A DNA stretch of 64,000 nt from an uncultured Saprospiraceae bacterium (GCA_937951685.1 CALFBG010000176.1:1-64000); one strand, 5' to 3'. Positions 26,101 to 34,482 are shown, counted from the stretch's first letter. A program made the numbers and translations. Notes: generated by a model from the sequence alone, not told the origin.

Positions 26101-28212
26101 TATTTGGCAAAGCAATATTACACGCCGAAGTATGAAAGCAATGCTCCCGTGGCAAAACGTACTGATTTCCGATCTACCATTTATTGGAATCCCAACTTAG
26201 TATTAGATAAGCAGGGACGAGCGGAGGTGGAGTTTCCAGCGTCGGATGAGATTACTGCCTTTCGAGCTACTTTGGAAGGACTGAGTCAGGAGGGAGGAAT
26301 TGGACAAGGAGTTGCTAAATTTTATACCCAAAGGCCTTTTAATGTCTTGGCTAAATTACCGACGCGAGTCTTGACGGGCGATCAATTGCAAATTCCAATT
26401 ACTTTGGTCAACAATACGGAGGAGGTTTTGAAAGGAGAATTACAAGTAACGAGTCCGAGTAATTTTGAGTTGTTAGATCGTAAGGCAAAACAGTCAGTGC
26501 GGTTAAAAGCCTTTGGGAAAAAGACTGTTTATTTGAAGTACTTGGTTAAGGATGAACTAGTTGATGGTGCCTTGGCTATTCGCTTTGCAGCGAATGGGGT
26601 AGCGGATGAATTGGCAAGTTCGATTCGTACGTATAGTCGAGGTTTTCCGGTGGTGAGCAATCAGGTAGGCACTCGACAGTTACAACAAGATTTTGAATTG
26701 GATTTGCAGCAAGCTATTGACGGTTCAGTAGCAGCGACCTTGAATTTTTTTCCTAGTGTTTTGAGTGAAGTGATTACGGGCATGGACAAAATGTTACGCC
26801 ATCCGGGTGGTTGTTTTGAACAAACTTCTAGCAGTAATTATCCTAACGTATTAGTTTTAAATTATTTGCGGAAATACAATTTGGCGGAAGCAGAAATAGA
26901 AACCAAAGCGAAGCAGTATTTACAAGTTGGTTACGCTCGACTAACGGGATTTGAAGCGAAAACGGGAGGCTTTGAATGGTACGGAAGAGATCCCGGACAC
27001 GAAGCTTTAACGGCATACGGTATCATGCAATTCGTTGATATGGCAAAGGTATTTAACGTAGATCCAAAAATGATTGAGCGAACTTCAAAATGGCTTTTGG
27101 GGCGCAGAGATGGCAAAGGCGGTTGGTTGTCGAATGGCAGCCACGGTTGGTATGTCAATAATGAAATTGGTGGTGCTTACGTGGTATGGGCTTTGTGTGA
27201 AGCGGGTTTCGGCGAAGCTTTGGCTATGGAGTTAAATCAATCTTACGCGGATGCTTTGAAAAGTGAGGATCCATACCTAATGGCTTTGATGGCTAATTCC
27301 TTGCAACGAGTAGGAGATGTTCGGGCGATGGATTTATTAGCAGATTTAATGACTCGACAAAATAAGGACGGCAGTTGGAAAGGGCAATCGCATTCGGGGA
27401 CGCGTTCGCGAGGGGACGCGTTGACTATTGAAACGACGGCGTTGGTTGCAATGGCGATGATGAATGCAAAAAAAACAGGGAATGTTTTGAATCAAGCGAT
27501 TCAGTTTATTACCAAGTCAAAAAACAATTATGGTTTTGGGAATACCCAGTCAACGATCTTGGCTTTGAAGGCTTTAATTCAATTTGCGGAGCTGAGTAAA
27601 CGCACAGCAGGTTCGGGAAAGATTGTGGTAAAAGTGAATGGCAAAAAAGTAAAACGTATTGTCTACGATCGGAGCCAAGCAGACGCTTTGAAAATTGACA
27701 ACTTAGCGCAATATCTAAAGCCAGGAAAGCAAACGGTATCGGTAGCATTTTTGGAAACGAAGGAACCGTTGGACTTAGAGCTTTCATTGAAATATACCAG
27801 TCGACAGCCCGCCTCCGACGCAGCGTGTCGACTAGGCTTAAGCACTAAATTGCAGCGCAAAAAAATCAAGATGGGCGAAACGGTTCGCTTCACTGGAACC
27901 CTGACGAACTTGACGAAGGAAGTGCTGGCTTCACCGATTGCCATGATTGGTATTCCGGCCGGATTGAGTGTACAAGCTTGGCAACTTAAGGAAATGCAAG
28001 AACGCCAAGAAATGGCTTTTTATGAAATTTTTGAAGACCAATTGGTTTTTTATTACGACGATTTAGCGGCGCAAGCGCAGCATACGATTCGCTTAGACTT
28101 GAAGGCCGATATTCCGGGGACGTACGAAGCGCCCGCCTCTAAAGTGTACGAGTATTATCAGAATGAATGGCAAGCGTGGAGTGAGCCGGAGGTTGTGGTG
28201 ATCCGGAAATAG
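23128..28212 (+). CDS. Alpha-2-macroglobulin family protein with embedded carboxypeptidase-regulatory and TonB-C domains
   Basis: A 1694-residue exported protein related to bacterial alpha-2-macroglobulins, which trap proteases by covalent thioester capture. A signal peptide or anchor spans about residues 1-28. An MG2-type domain begins near residue 50 (EKVYVQLDRTLYVPGETIW). A CarboxypepD_reg-like beta sandwich sits near 647-740, a Pro-rich linker near 838, and a TonB C-terminal domain near 884-970 (RLKYPKEALLNGIQGRVIVSFTV is its core). The macroglobulin core resumes at about 1013. The thioester motif GGCFEQ is intact, with Cys1229 and Gln1232, followed by an alpha-alpha toroid region. No pbpC, a frequent partner of such genes, is adjacent. 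Confidence 0.88.
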   Translation: MKKILLYPMVLLISTAFLLGVVAFTVEGKTDPFLTKITQQITRYWKHTAPEKVYVQLDRTLYVPGETIWLNAFLRAAKSLRVSERSEVLYVELYSPKSSLIKQLRLHTKDGAAHGDFQLSANAVGGRYKIKAYTQWQKNEQTYFEKEILVQRSVLPNLKMKLDFDRKAFGPGAEVVATLDLQSLTNKALANHPFEFVVQLQGSNYLKKKAKTDALGKAKVTFSLPKDLATTDGLLNVLINYQGQRESIARSIPIVLNDIDLQFLPEGGLGIVGMPIKYAFKAINEYGKPADVEGVIYDQNDKFVSSFKSFHQGMGAVQFTPAHGVSYYAKITHPAKLEKKYLLPSSLLEGYTIAVNEIKKSGVYLSINNKVLNESVFLIAQVNGQVVFKKQYQLSGVPQKVFISTRKLPIGVLQITLFDSRESVRSERLVFINKQQQLKVDIQTDKKEYLPREKVKMSVQVKDAKGKPVQGSFSLAVSNDQLLNFADDKQATILASLLLESELKSKVEEANFYFDPTEKKADQALDYLMLTQGWRGTIWKAIQNDKLPNFAFQNECLGLSGKVTDLYGKVIPQARVALIEPYLLSHSKDNGAFDLPLEDFTYESRIVVSAEGYEAQYLTVTDYTKPMEVRLKKAPWTILEEDAEENVINGIVIDQSTGEPLPFTTVTINQRGKILTGVNTDFDGKYKLDIPAGVVGDIQLEYKYVGFNTTKVPLWLGTANRQYSIQVRLQEGVTNLSVGGPSPLRLRNTEDIVLAGTVSQVTTTDMLAELSEEELPRLLSSSEVIEEDELEAAIPPVTAVPVAEEPELDRMESLVGETKAKKDRSIAKQQADHKALAPPPPPVMEKEEIFSVVEEMPRYYSAACESLPTQKERNQCANESLSGAIYQRLKYPKEALLNGIQGRVIVSFTVDKEGRLKDLTLVRDIGGGCGQAALESVHANVHEFVPGKQRGVAVPVRYNMPISFRLAQGLEESNKHVPLRSTHRAKANTKFYLAKQYYTPKYESNAPVAKRTDFRSTIYWNPNLVLDKQGRAEVEFPASDEITAFRATLEGLSQEGGIGQGVAKFYTQRPFNVLAKLPTRVLTGDQLQIPITLVNNTEEVLKGELQVTSPSNFELLDRKAKQSVRLKAFGKKTVYLKYLVKDELVDGALAIRFAANGVADELASSIRTYSRGFPVVSNQVGTRQLQQDFELDLQQAIDGSVAATLNFFPSVLSEVITGMDKMLRHPGGCFEQTSSSNYPNVLVLNYLRKYNLAEAEIETKAKQYLQVGYARLTGFEAKTGGFEWYGRDPGHEALTAYGIMQFVDMAKVFNVDPKMIERTSKWLLGRRDGKGGWLSNGSHGWYVNNEIGGAYVVWALCEAGFGEALAMELNQSYADALKSEDPYLMALMANSLQRVGDVRAMDLLADLMTRQNKDGSWKGQSHSGTRSRGDALTIETTALVAMAMMNAKKTGNVLNQAIQFITKSKNNYGFGNTQSTILALKALIQFAELSKRTAGSGKIVVKVNGKKVKRIVYDRSQADALKIDNLAQYLKPGKQTVSVAFLETKEPLDLELSLKYTSRQPASDAACRLGLSTKLQRKKIKMGETVRFTGTLTNLTKEVLASPIAMIGIPAGLSVQAWQLKEMQERQEMAFYEIFEDQLVFYYDDLAAQAQHTIRLDLKADIPGTYEAPASKVYEYYQNEWQAWSEPEVVVIRK

Positions 28213-28314
28213 GAAGTAGTGCATTTTGTTAAAGTTATCATCTCAATAATGAGTTGTTAAAATTACTGCCATGTTTCTGTGTATATATTGTTGTGTATAT
28301 GTTTTTTATAACCT

Positions 28315-28470
28315 ATGAAATGTAAAAATATGAAAGACACAATTCGAAATTTTGCGCAGCACTTAGGAATGGATCAGCTAGTTTCATCGGATCAGTCATT
28401 AAGTTTACGCGGTGGGAATATTGTGCAAGGAGGTTCCAGTTTTATTGTTGATGATATAAATGGGATTTAG
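28315..28470 (+). CDS. Small peptide with double-glycine leader motif (RiPP/bacteriocin-precursor-like)
   Basis: A 51-residue reading frame, 102 bases downstream of the macroglobulin gene on the same strand. The N-terminal part is a charged, helical leader; residues 29-34 read LSLRGG, matching the L-x-GG cleavage motif of Bacteroidota natural-product and bacteriocin-like precursors; the 17 residues after GG are Gly/Ser/Ile/Asp-rich with no cysteine. An alternative start is Met6 at 28330. No peptidase-containing ABC transporter or modifying enzyme is within the window. The start has an AT-rich upstream region (TTTTTTATAACCT), usual for this phylum. The match to a GG-leader family is by motif only. 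Confidence 0.5.
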   Translation: MKCKNMKDTIRNFAQHLGMDQLVSSDQSLSLRGGNIVQGGSSFIVDDINGI

Positions 28471-28493
28471 TTTGATCTAATAATATTTGAAAG

Positions 28494-28531
28494 TAACTTT
28501 GTGGGTAGTATCCAACTATTCCACAAAGTTA
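28494..28531. terminator. Hairpin between convergent genes
   Basis: TAACTTTGTGG (28494-28504) pairs perfectly with CCACAAAGTTA (28521-28531), ending at the stop of the minus-strand gene. T-runs are weak on both sides, so it is a moderate bidirectional terminator candidate. Confidence 0.5.
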
Positions 28532-29950
28532 TTATTCAAGCTCTGCAATTTTCTCTTCTAGCCATTTTCTGTCTCCGGCGATCGGTTTACTGTTGAGTTC
28601 TTGTTTCAGTTTTTCGATTGCTTTTTTATCTCTAGGGCCAGTTTTGGTCAGTAACTTTAAAAAACTAATTAAATTTAAATAATTTGTTCTTCGATTGGTA
28701 GGAATATCTTTATGCCGATTGAGGTACGTTCTAAAACTCTCCATTAAAGAATAGAGCGCTTCAATTTCTTCTGTATCGTAGTAAATAACTAGTAGCATCG
28801 CTTTTGACGAAAGGTTGTATGAAAAGTCATCGTATTCAACCGTTTGAAGTAAAGACACAACCTCTCGGTGCTTTTTTTGATAAAAATATAATCGGGCTAA
28901 ATTAAAAGTTACGGCATTTTCTCTTTGCACCTCTGGCAAAAGCTTCTGATAGTTCTTAATGAAGTTTTCGGTCCATTCATATTCTTCTAGTCTCAAAGCA
29001 ATTAATACTGTATTCTGAAACTTCCAAGGGGAGAGATAACCATTCTCAATGAGAATATCTGTTTCTAGAAGTTCATCGTAAAAGTCAAGATATTCCTTCA
29101 AGAATTTTGATTGTCCTGAGTTAATTTTTCGAATGCAATAATTTAAAGCTGAAGTATAAATAAATTGCGCTTCAATAATCGGGAATTGCTTGCCATATTT
29201 TTCTAGTAAAGATTTTAATTTGTAATAATGTTCTTGCTTATTATTCTCTAGTTGTGTCAGAACGATTTGCGAATAAATCGCAATAGGAGGTATTTCTTCA
29301 AAACCTGGTGCTTGAATATGTTCCATAATCTCATCAATTAAGAGCACTTTATAATCGTGCGAGATAATATTTTGTCGACTTAGAATGGTGCAATAGGTTC
29401 TTAATTTTTCCGATAGGTAAAAATGATCTAAATTATTGATAATATCTTCGATATTGGACTTACTGGCCCGCTTCATCTCAAAATCGGTCAATTCATAGTA
29501 ATTATTCTCAATCAGGTACTGATCCAGATAAAACTTGGAATTGCGATAATATTGTCGTTCGGCGGTTCTACGAGCAGCAGTCATGGTCGTATTATAGAGT
29601 TTGGTCAGTTTTTTTCTACCAACGGCTTTAATCAGGTTGGTAGCTTCTTTAATTGGATTTTCTTCGTAGACCTGCTGCGCCAGAAATTTTTCTACCAATC
29701 GTAACAAATCAGAACAGGCTTTCCGAAAGCGCACATCATCAAAGGCTTGCTTCGGGTGTAATTTTTTCCAAAATGTTTCTTTACTTAACTCTTCTGTTTT
29801 CTCTTTGTTAATTTGCTTAATAAATATTTCGAATAGCTTGATGAGCGTATTACTTTTATTAAAATAAGGAGAAGACAAAAATTTGCGCAAACGATTTTGT
29901 TCGTAACGGTCGAGAAAACTAAGAATGGAGTATAATTTATTATTCTGCAT
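28532..29950 (-). CDS. Uncharacterised all-helical protein
   Basis: I do not recognise a named family. The frame opens at a TTG (29959), but the ATG at 29950 gives a better start (MQNNKLYSILSFLDRYEQNR) and 472 residues. The protein is rich in Lys, Glu, Leu and aromatic residues, lacks a signal peptide and membrane spans, and looks like consecutive helical hairpins of TPR/HEAT character. The opening (LSFLDRYEQNRLRKFLSSPYFNKSNTLIKLFEIF) resembles a group of roughly 480-residue proteins that I associate with Saprospiria-type genomes, though I cannot verify this here. The very AT-rich DNA upstream differs from the surrounding housekeeping genes. Confidence 0.6.
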   Translation of the reverse strand: MQNNKLYSILSFLDRYEQNRLRKFLSSPYFNKSNTLIKLFEIFIKQINKEKTEELSKETFWKKLHPKQAFDDVRFRKACSDLLRLVEKFLAQQVYEENPIKEATNLIKAVGRKKLTKLYNTTMTAARRTAERQYYRNSKFYLDQYLIENNYYELTDFEMKRASKSNIEDIINNLDHFYLSEKLRTYCTILSRQNIISHDYKVLLIDEIMEHIQAPGFEEIPPIAIYSQIVLTQLENNKQEHYYKLKSLLEKYGKQFPIIEAQFIYTSALNYCIRKINSGQSKFLKEYLDFYDELLETDILIENGYLSPWKFQNTVLIALRLEEYEWTENFIKNYQKLLPEVQRENAVTFNLARLYFYQKKHREVVSLLQTVEYDDFSYNLSSKAMLLVIYYDTEEIEALYSLMESFRTYLNRHKDIPTNRRTNYLNLISFLKLLTKTGPRDKKAIEKLKQELNSKPIAGDRKWLEEKIAELE

Positions 29951-30558
29951 GTACGGCAAGCGTTTGTAGAAATTTTTCTTGAAAATGAGGCTAATTGCAG
30001 GGTATTGTAAAGTTTTAGTTAAAACAGCTTCGTAATAAAATCTAGCTATAATTAAATAAAATCTAAATATTTCCTTATATTAGCCTTTAAGTTTAATTGT
30101 GAAAATATTTAATTTGTTCTTTTGTCTTGATACAAATTATTAAAATTTCGGACAATTCAAAAACTTAGTTTCACAAAGTATTAGAGAAAAACTACCCTAA
30201 AAGATGTATTTTTCTGATATTTAACTAGCTATATAGGGCAAATATTTTTTATATTTAATAAATAAATATAATATTGTAGATAAATTGTCCTTGAAACCGA
30301 TATATTTTCCATGCAAATTGCTAGTAAATAGCAAAATCCGATGAAAAGCTTTTCTTTTTGAGAAAAGTAAAAAACGAATGTTAATAGAAAAATTTTGTTG
30401 TTTTTGTTTTTAAAACTTACAAAGTTAGCCAAAACAAAGCTTACAAACAGAGAACAAACCTAAAACCCAATAACTATGGGCGTACTCTGATTTGTTTATT
30501 CAACCTAATTTTTTTATTGGATCTACTTTATGTAGATTTTAAACATGATAAACCCAAG
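29951..30558. other. AT-rich intergenic region between divergent genes
   Basis: About 600 bases, strongly AT-rich (especially 30020-30280), with no convincing gene. A minus-strand promoter-like pair lies at 30420-30447: CAAAGTTA at 30420-30427 reads TAACTTTG on the minus strand, with TTTG 16 bases upstream (CAAA at 30444-30447). If used, it would give the helical-protein gene a leader of over 400 bases, or make a separate RNA. Confidence 0.4.
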
Positions 30559-33078
30559 ATGATGAATATATCTTTACCTAACCTAAAAAAGCTGATCTTG
30601 TATCTGTCGATACTGATGCTCCCTGCATCTATGTTTGGACAGGAGTTTGAATCCATTCAGCTTACGATGAACGAAAGTTTGACGTATCCTTTTTATTCCG
30701 TTAATGCACCTAATATTACGACGCCACCGAGCCACGGTTTTGCCTCTTTGGGTGGCCCAAATCCAAATTTCGGAAATTTCGGGAATAATATTTTAGTTTA
30801 CCAACCAGATGTAGATTTTCAAGGAATAGATTCTATACAAATGAATTATTGGGCTTTTGACAACTCGGTTGTCCAATTGACCCACAAAATTATCGAAATA
30901 CGAGTATCTGCTTCCGTTGTACAGGCAGAAGATGACTTTGTTACGACCAATATTAATACTCCCGTTACCATTGATGTTTTAGGAAATGATTATTCCAGTA
31001 CTGGAGCGATTGATTTGACGAGTATTATGGTGGTCAATAACGGAACTGCCGTTGTCAACCCCGATAATGTTTCTATTGATTTTACGCCTAACCCCGGATA
31101 CGAAGGGATGGCGCAATTTAATTATACGACTTGCGATTCTCTTGGGACTTGTGACGCTGCTGTTGTTACGGTTTTCGTTCAGAATGATAATGTAGCTACG
31201 AATGACACGGTTTATTTAACCACACCGAAAAATACCCCAATCAGTGTATTGGTACCTTTACAACAAGGATATTTAATCGGATATAATCCTGATCATGGTG
31301 CGGTCAATTACGCCAACGCAGGAACTTTAGAATACACGCCAGACTTGGACTACGTTGGCATGGATAATTTTACAGTTGTTTATAATACAATTGATCCTAA
31401 TGCACCAACTTCTGCGCTTACGGTAATGATTACCGTTTTCGATGCACCCGATCCTAATACATTCGCTTTTGATGACTATGCTTTTACCGCTATCGGTGAA
31501 TCAGTTGATGTAGACGTTACGTTGAATGATTTTGGAGATCCATTATTCGTAAATCCTAACCTTTTAGAGCAACCTGCTTTCGGTACGGTTACTTATTTAG
31601 GCGATGGTGTATTTAGCTATGATCCAGAAGATTACGAAGGCGGAGTCGTTAAATTTCGATATAAAGTATCTACTTTATTTGGATTATTTGAATATGCAGA
31701 TGTCTTTATTGCCGTTGGAAATCATAATCCAAATCCAGAAACGTTTAACCTGGTAACGCTTAAAAATACACCTTTAATCGTTAATTATGACGTACCGATT
31801 GATTTCGATTTCGTTGTAACGGACGATGCCGGAGGAAAGGTAAATTACTATCCAGGATATACTTCTACTACTATTAATGGTCAAACCGTTACGGGGACGA
31901 ACCTGATTGTATATACACCTGAGGAAGACTTTATTGGCTATGATGATTTCGAATTAAATTATTGTGTAGGAAGTACCTGTACAACGGTTAAAATCGAAGT
32001 CCACATCAAGGAAGTTTATCCGCAGCCTTTATTCTGTATTGATGATTGCGTTTGGGCAGGTGATGCCAATTACGATGGCGTGGTCGATATGCGAGATTTA
32101 TTGCCACTGGGTTATTGTGTGGGTATCGCAGGCGTCGAAAGACCGCAAGCGAGCTTAGAATGGTACGGACAATATTGTGAAGATTGGGATAATGGTTTTG
32201 AAGTTAGTGATTCTGACTTGAAGCACATTGACACCAATGGAGACGGTTTAATCTCTGCGGCGGATACGGCAGCGCTATTATCGTCTTACACTAGATTGCA
32301 TACATTAACACCAGATCAAGAATATTACGTCGCAAACCTTCCTTTATATCTGGTTCCTCGGAATCCGAATATTGTACCAGGGGATTTATTAGTGATGGAT
32401 ATTGTATTGGGGACGGAAGCAACGCCGGCCTTTGATATGCATGGTTTTACTTTTTCTTTCAGATATAATAGTAGTGTGGTCGAGGAAGGAACGTTAGAGA
32501 TTGATTTTCTCAATCAAAACTGGATGTCCTACAATTCTCCCATGTTAGGCTTAACGAAAAAACCTTTTAGCAATATTAATAAAATTGATGTTGGATATAC
32601 GAGAACTTCCGGTGTTTCTGTGAGTGGCTTTGGTTCCGTAGGAACAGTGAAGTTCATCGTGGATGATGCTGTTGATGGTTTCCGCCCAGACCAAGATCGA
32701 AAACTACGCATCGACTTAGGAGACGCCTTATACTTAACGCCTTCTGGTCAATACATTGCGCTTACTACGAAAAACTTAGAGCTTACGATTCAGGAAGCAC
32801 CTAATTATGATAATGGCATTGATCCATCTTTATTGATTGCTTATCCTAATCCTGCACAAGACTTTTTGAATCTACATTTGAATGGTACCGTTCCAATGGA
32901 ACAGATTCTGATGTATAACCTTAATGGTCAAGTGATATACAACTCTGGTAATAAGGTAGATCTCAAGAAAACAGCAATTGATGTGACGAACATTGCCAAC
33001 GGTCTTTACGTTGTAGAAGTAATCACCGAAGAAGGTGTGATTACCAAGAAAGTTGAAGTAATGAAGTTTAAAAACTAA
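30559..33078 (+). CDS. T9SS-exported multidomain protein with dockerin-like and cohesin-like segments
   Basis: An 839-residue secreted protein. The frame is open from 30517, but the ATG at 30559 begins a good signal peptide (KKLILYLSILMLPASMFGQ). Four or five Ig/cadherin-like beta domains follow (VLGNDYS, TPNPGYEG and similar turns). Residues about 499-581 carry two calcium-loop motifs, GDANYDGVVDMRDLLPLGYC and IDTNGDGLISAADTAALL, as in type I dockerins. Residues about 595-719 look like a cohesin-type domain. The last 80 residues form a T9SS sorting domain (YPNPAQDFLNLHLNG, GQVIYNSGNKV, LYVVEVI). It is probably anchored at the outer surface. The ligand is unknown. Confidence 0.85.
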   Translation: MMNISLPNLKKLILYLSILMLPASMFGQEFESIQLTMNESLTYPFYSVNAPNITTPPSHGFASLGGPNPNFGNFGNNILVYQPDVDFQGIDSIQMNYWAFDNSVVQLTHKIIEIRVSASVVQAEDDFVTTNINTPVTIDVLGNDYSSTGAIDLTSIMVVNNGTAVVNPDNVSIDFTPNPGYEGMAQFNYTTCDSLGTCDAAVVTVFVQNDNVATNDTVYLTTPKNTPISVLVPLQQGYLIGYNPDHGAVNYANAGTLEYTPDLDYVGMDNFTVVYNTIDPNAPTSALTVMITVFDAPDPNTFAFDDYAFTAIGESVDVDVTLNDFGDPLFVNPNLLEQPAFGTVTYLGDGVFSYDPEDYEGGVVKFRYKVSTLFGLFEYADVFIAVGNHNPNPETFNLVTLKNTPLIVNYDVPIDFDFVVTDDAGGKVNYYPGYTSTTINGQTVTGTNLIVYTPEEDFIGYDDFELNYCVGSTCTTVKIEVHIKEVYPQPLFCIDDCVWAGDANYDGVVDMRDLLPLGYCVGIAGVERPQASLEWYGQYCEDWDNGFEVSDSDLKHIDTNGDGLISAADTAALLSSYTRLHTLTPDQEYYVANLPLYLVPRNPNIVPGDLLVMDIVLGTEATPAFDMHGFTFSFRYNSSVVEEGTLEIDFLNQNWMSYNSPMLGLTKKPFSNINKIDVGYTRTSGVSVSGFGSVGTVKFIVDDAVDGFRPDQDRKLRIDLGDALYLTPSGQYIALTTKNLELTIQEAPNYDNGIDPSLLIAYPNPAQDFLNLHLNGTVPMEQILMYNLNGQVIYNSGNKVDLKKTAIDVTNIANGLYVVEVITEEGVITKKVEVMKFKN

Positions 33079-33170
33079 TCAACGCAATTTCAATAAATTT
33101 TTATACTGATGATGATTATTCGTCATCCCCTCATTTTGGATATATTCATTGGATTTATATAATTTTCAAG

Positions 33171-33195
33171 AAGTCGCACTTTGTGCGACTTTTCT
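33171..33195 (+). terminator. Intrinsic terminator after the T9SS protein gene
   Basis: AAGTCGCAC (33171-33179) and GTGCGACTT (33183-33191) form a 9-base-pair stem with a 3-base loop followed by TTTC and more T-rich sequence. Confidence 0.7.
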
Positions 33196-33726
33196 TTTGC
33201 CCCTTGGTGAAGAAACGTACTTGTTTGCTTAGTTAAACTCCTAAAGTTGTAAGGAATTGATGCGCTGAATAGGAGAGGGGGAAGCTTTAAAAGCTTGCGC
33301 TTGCCAGCCTTAGCCGTTCGGAATGGAAATAATAAGATTACAATTTGCCGAATTGAATATAAAATCCACTTTTTTACGTAGATTTTTTGCTAAATGAGAT
33401 CAAATTATATTCACAAAAATGGAAGTACGAATCTATTACAAGAAGACTAATTCGTTGATATGTAATATTTAATACAATTTATTAAAATAAATTTTAATAT
33501 TTTAAATATAATTGTCGTGCTATTTTGTCTTTGTCGATGCTGGATGTAGCGCCTATATTTGTATTAACAATAAAGCAAAAAACAAAAACTTATCCTTTTC
33601 AAAAGATAAGTAAAAACAAAAACTAAGTCTGGTCAGAAAAGTAGCGCAGCGATAAGAAAAAGAGACCAGCCGGCTAATTCAGTTTAGCCCACCAATTTGG
33701 ATATGTTCATGGGATTATAATTTGTT

Positions 33727-33768
33727 AATCAAGCCGTATTTCTACCAAGAAGTACGGCTTGATTTTTT
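33727..33768 (+). terminator. Intrinsic terminator with no gene immediately upstream
   Basis: AATCAAGCCGTA (33727-33738) pairs perfectly with TACGGCTTGATT (33753-33764), followed by TTTT. The nearest plus-strand gene ends 650 bases earlier and already has its own terminator, so a short untranslated transcript may end here. Confidence 0.65.
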
Positions 33769-33822
33769 ATGTTCTGAGGGGAAAGCATTCTTGTTTGTTG
33801 TGCACAATTAAAGTTAGAAACA

Positions 33823-34404
33823 GTGAATCCAATAATTAAAGAAATATTTGAGGACGTTATATTTACGGAGGACGAATCAACATTTCTCTACCACCAACTG
33901 GAAAAGATAAGCCTTAAGAAAGGAGATTTTTTACTAAAGGAAGGGGAAGAAATTAAAGAAATATTTTATGTGCATACGGGTTGCTTAAGAAGTTATTTTA
34001 TCGATAAAGAAGGTAAAGAACATATTCTACAGTTTGCAGTTAAAGCTTGGTGGATTAGTGATTATATTACGCTTTATGGAAGTACAAATACGAAAGCGGT
34101 CTCCTATATTGAATGTATCCAAGAAGCAGTGGTTTACAGAATTTCTAAACGAGAATTTGATCGTCTTTGTGAGCAGTTCCCCAGGATCGGATTTTTTTAT
34201 ATTAAAAAAATGGAAGGAGCATTTGCAAGTTTTCAAAATCGAATCTTAGAAAATTTAACCTTGACGGCAAAAGATCGGTACCTGAATTTTGTCAATGCTT
34301 ATCCTACGATTGAGCGCAAGGTGAAAAACTACCACATTGCTTCCTTTTTAGGAATTACGACCGAGAGTTTAAGTAGAATTAGAAAAGAAATATCCTTAAC
34401 TTAA
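33823..34404 (+). CDS. Crp/Fnr family transcriptional regulator
   Basis: A 193-residue regulator starting at GTG. Residues about 20-130 form a cyclic-nucleotide-binding-like beta barrel (LKKGDFLLKEGEEIKEIFYVHTGCLRSYF is the opening), and residues about 145-190 carry the winged helix-turn-helix (YHIASFLGITTESLSRIRKEI). No Fe-S cysteine cluster is present, so it is not FNR-like in sensing. The barrel lacks an obvious cAMP-binding RxAS motif; the signal is unknown. It precedes the Hsp31/DJ-1 gene by 78 bases on the same strand and may control it. Confidence 0.85.
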   Translation: MNPIIKEIFEDVIFTEDESTFLYHQLEKISLKKGDFLLKEGEEIKEIFYVHTGCLRSYFIDKEGKEHILQFAVKAWWISDYITLYGSTNTKAVSYIECIQEAVVYRISKREFDRLCEQFPRIGFFYIKKMEGAFASFQNRILENLTLTAKDRYLNFVNAYPTIERKVKNYHIASFLGITTESLSRIRKEISLT

Positions 34405-34482
34405 TTTATTACCATAGATCAATTTTTAGGGAGGAAGGAAGTACTACCTTTATACTTTATTTCAAGCTATAAATTCAAATTA

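Larger units (their letters stand above)
33079..33822. other. Intergenic region with two diverged copies of a 3'-flank element
   Basis: No gene is supported over about 740 bases. Two blocks share TTTGGATAT(A/G)TTCAT(T/G)GGATT followed by a terminator-like hairpin and then CTTGTTTG: about 33130-33240 and 33688-33815. Between them is AT-rich sequence with a CTTATC/GATAAG hairpin near 33590-33611. Confidence 0.5.

Noticed and set aside
30229-30432. 67-codon minus-strand frame in the AT-rich region
   Set aside because: Composition is that of random AT-rich DNA (Ile, Tyr, Phe, Asn, Lys), and its start coincides with a promoter-like element.
33109-33162. 17-codon micro-frame ending LDIFIGFI after the T9SS gene
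   Set aside because: The related block at 33691-33720 has an in-frame stop just before the matching end, so the similarity is at DNA level, not a conserved peptide.
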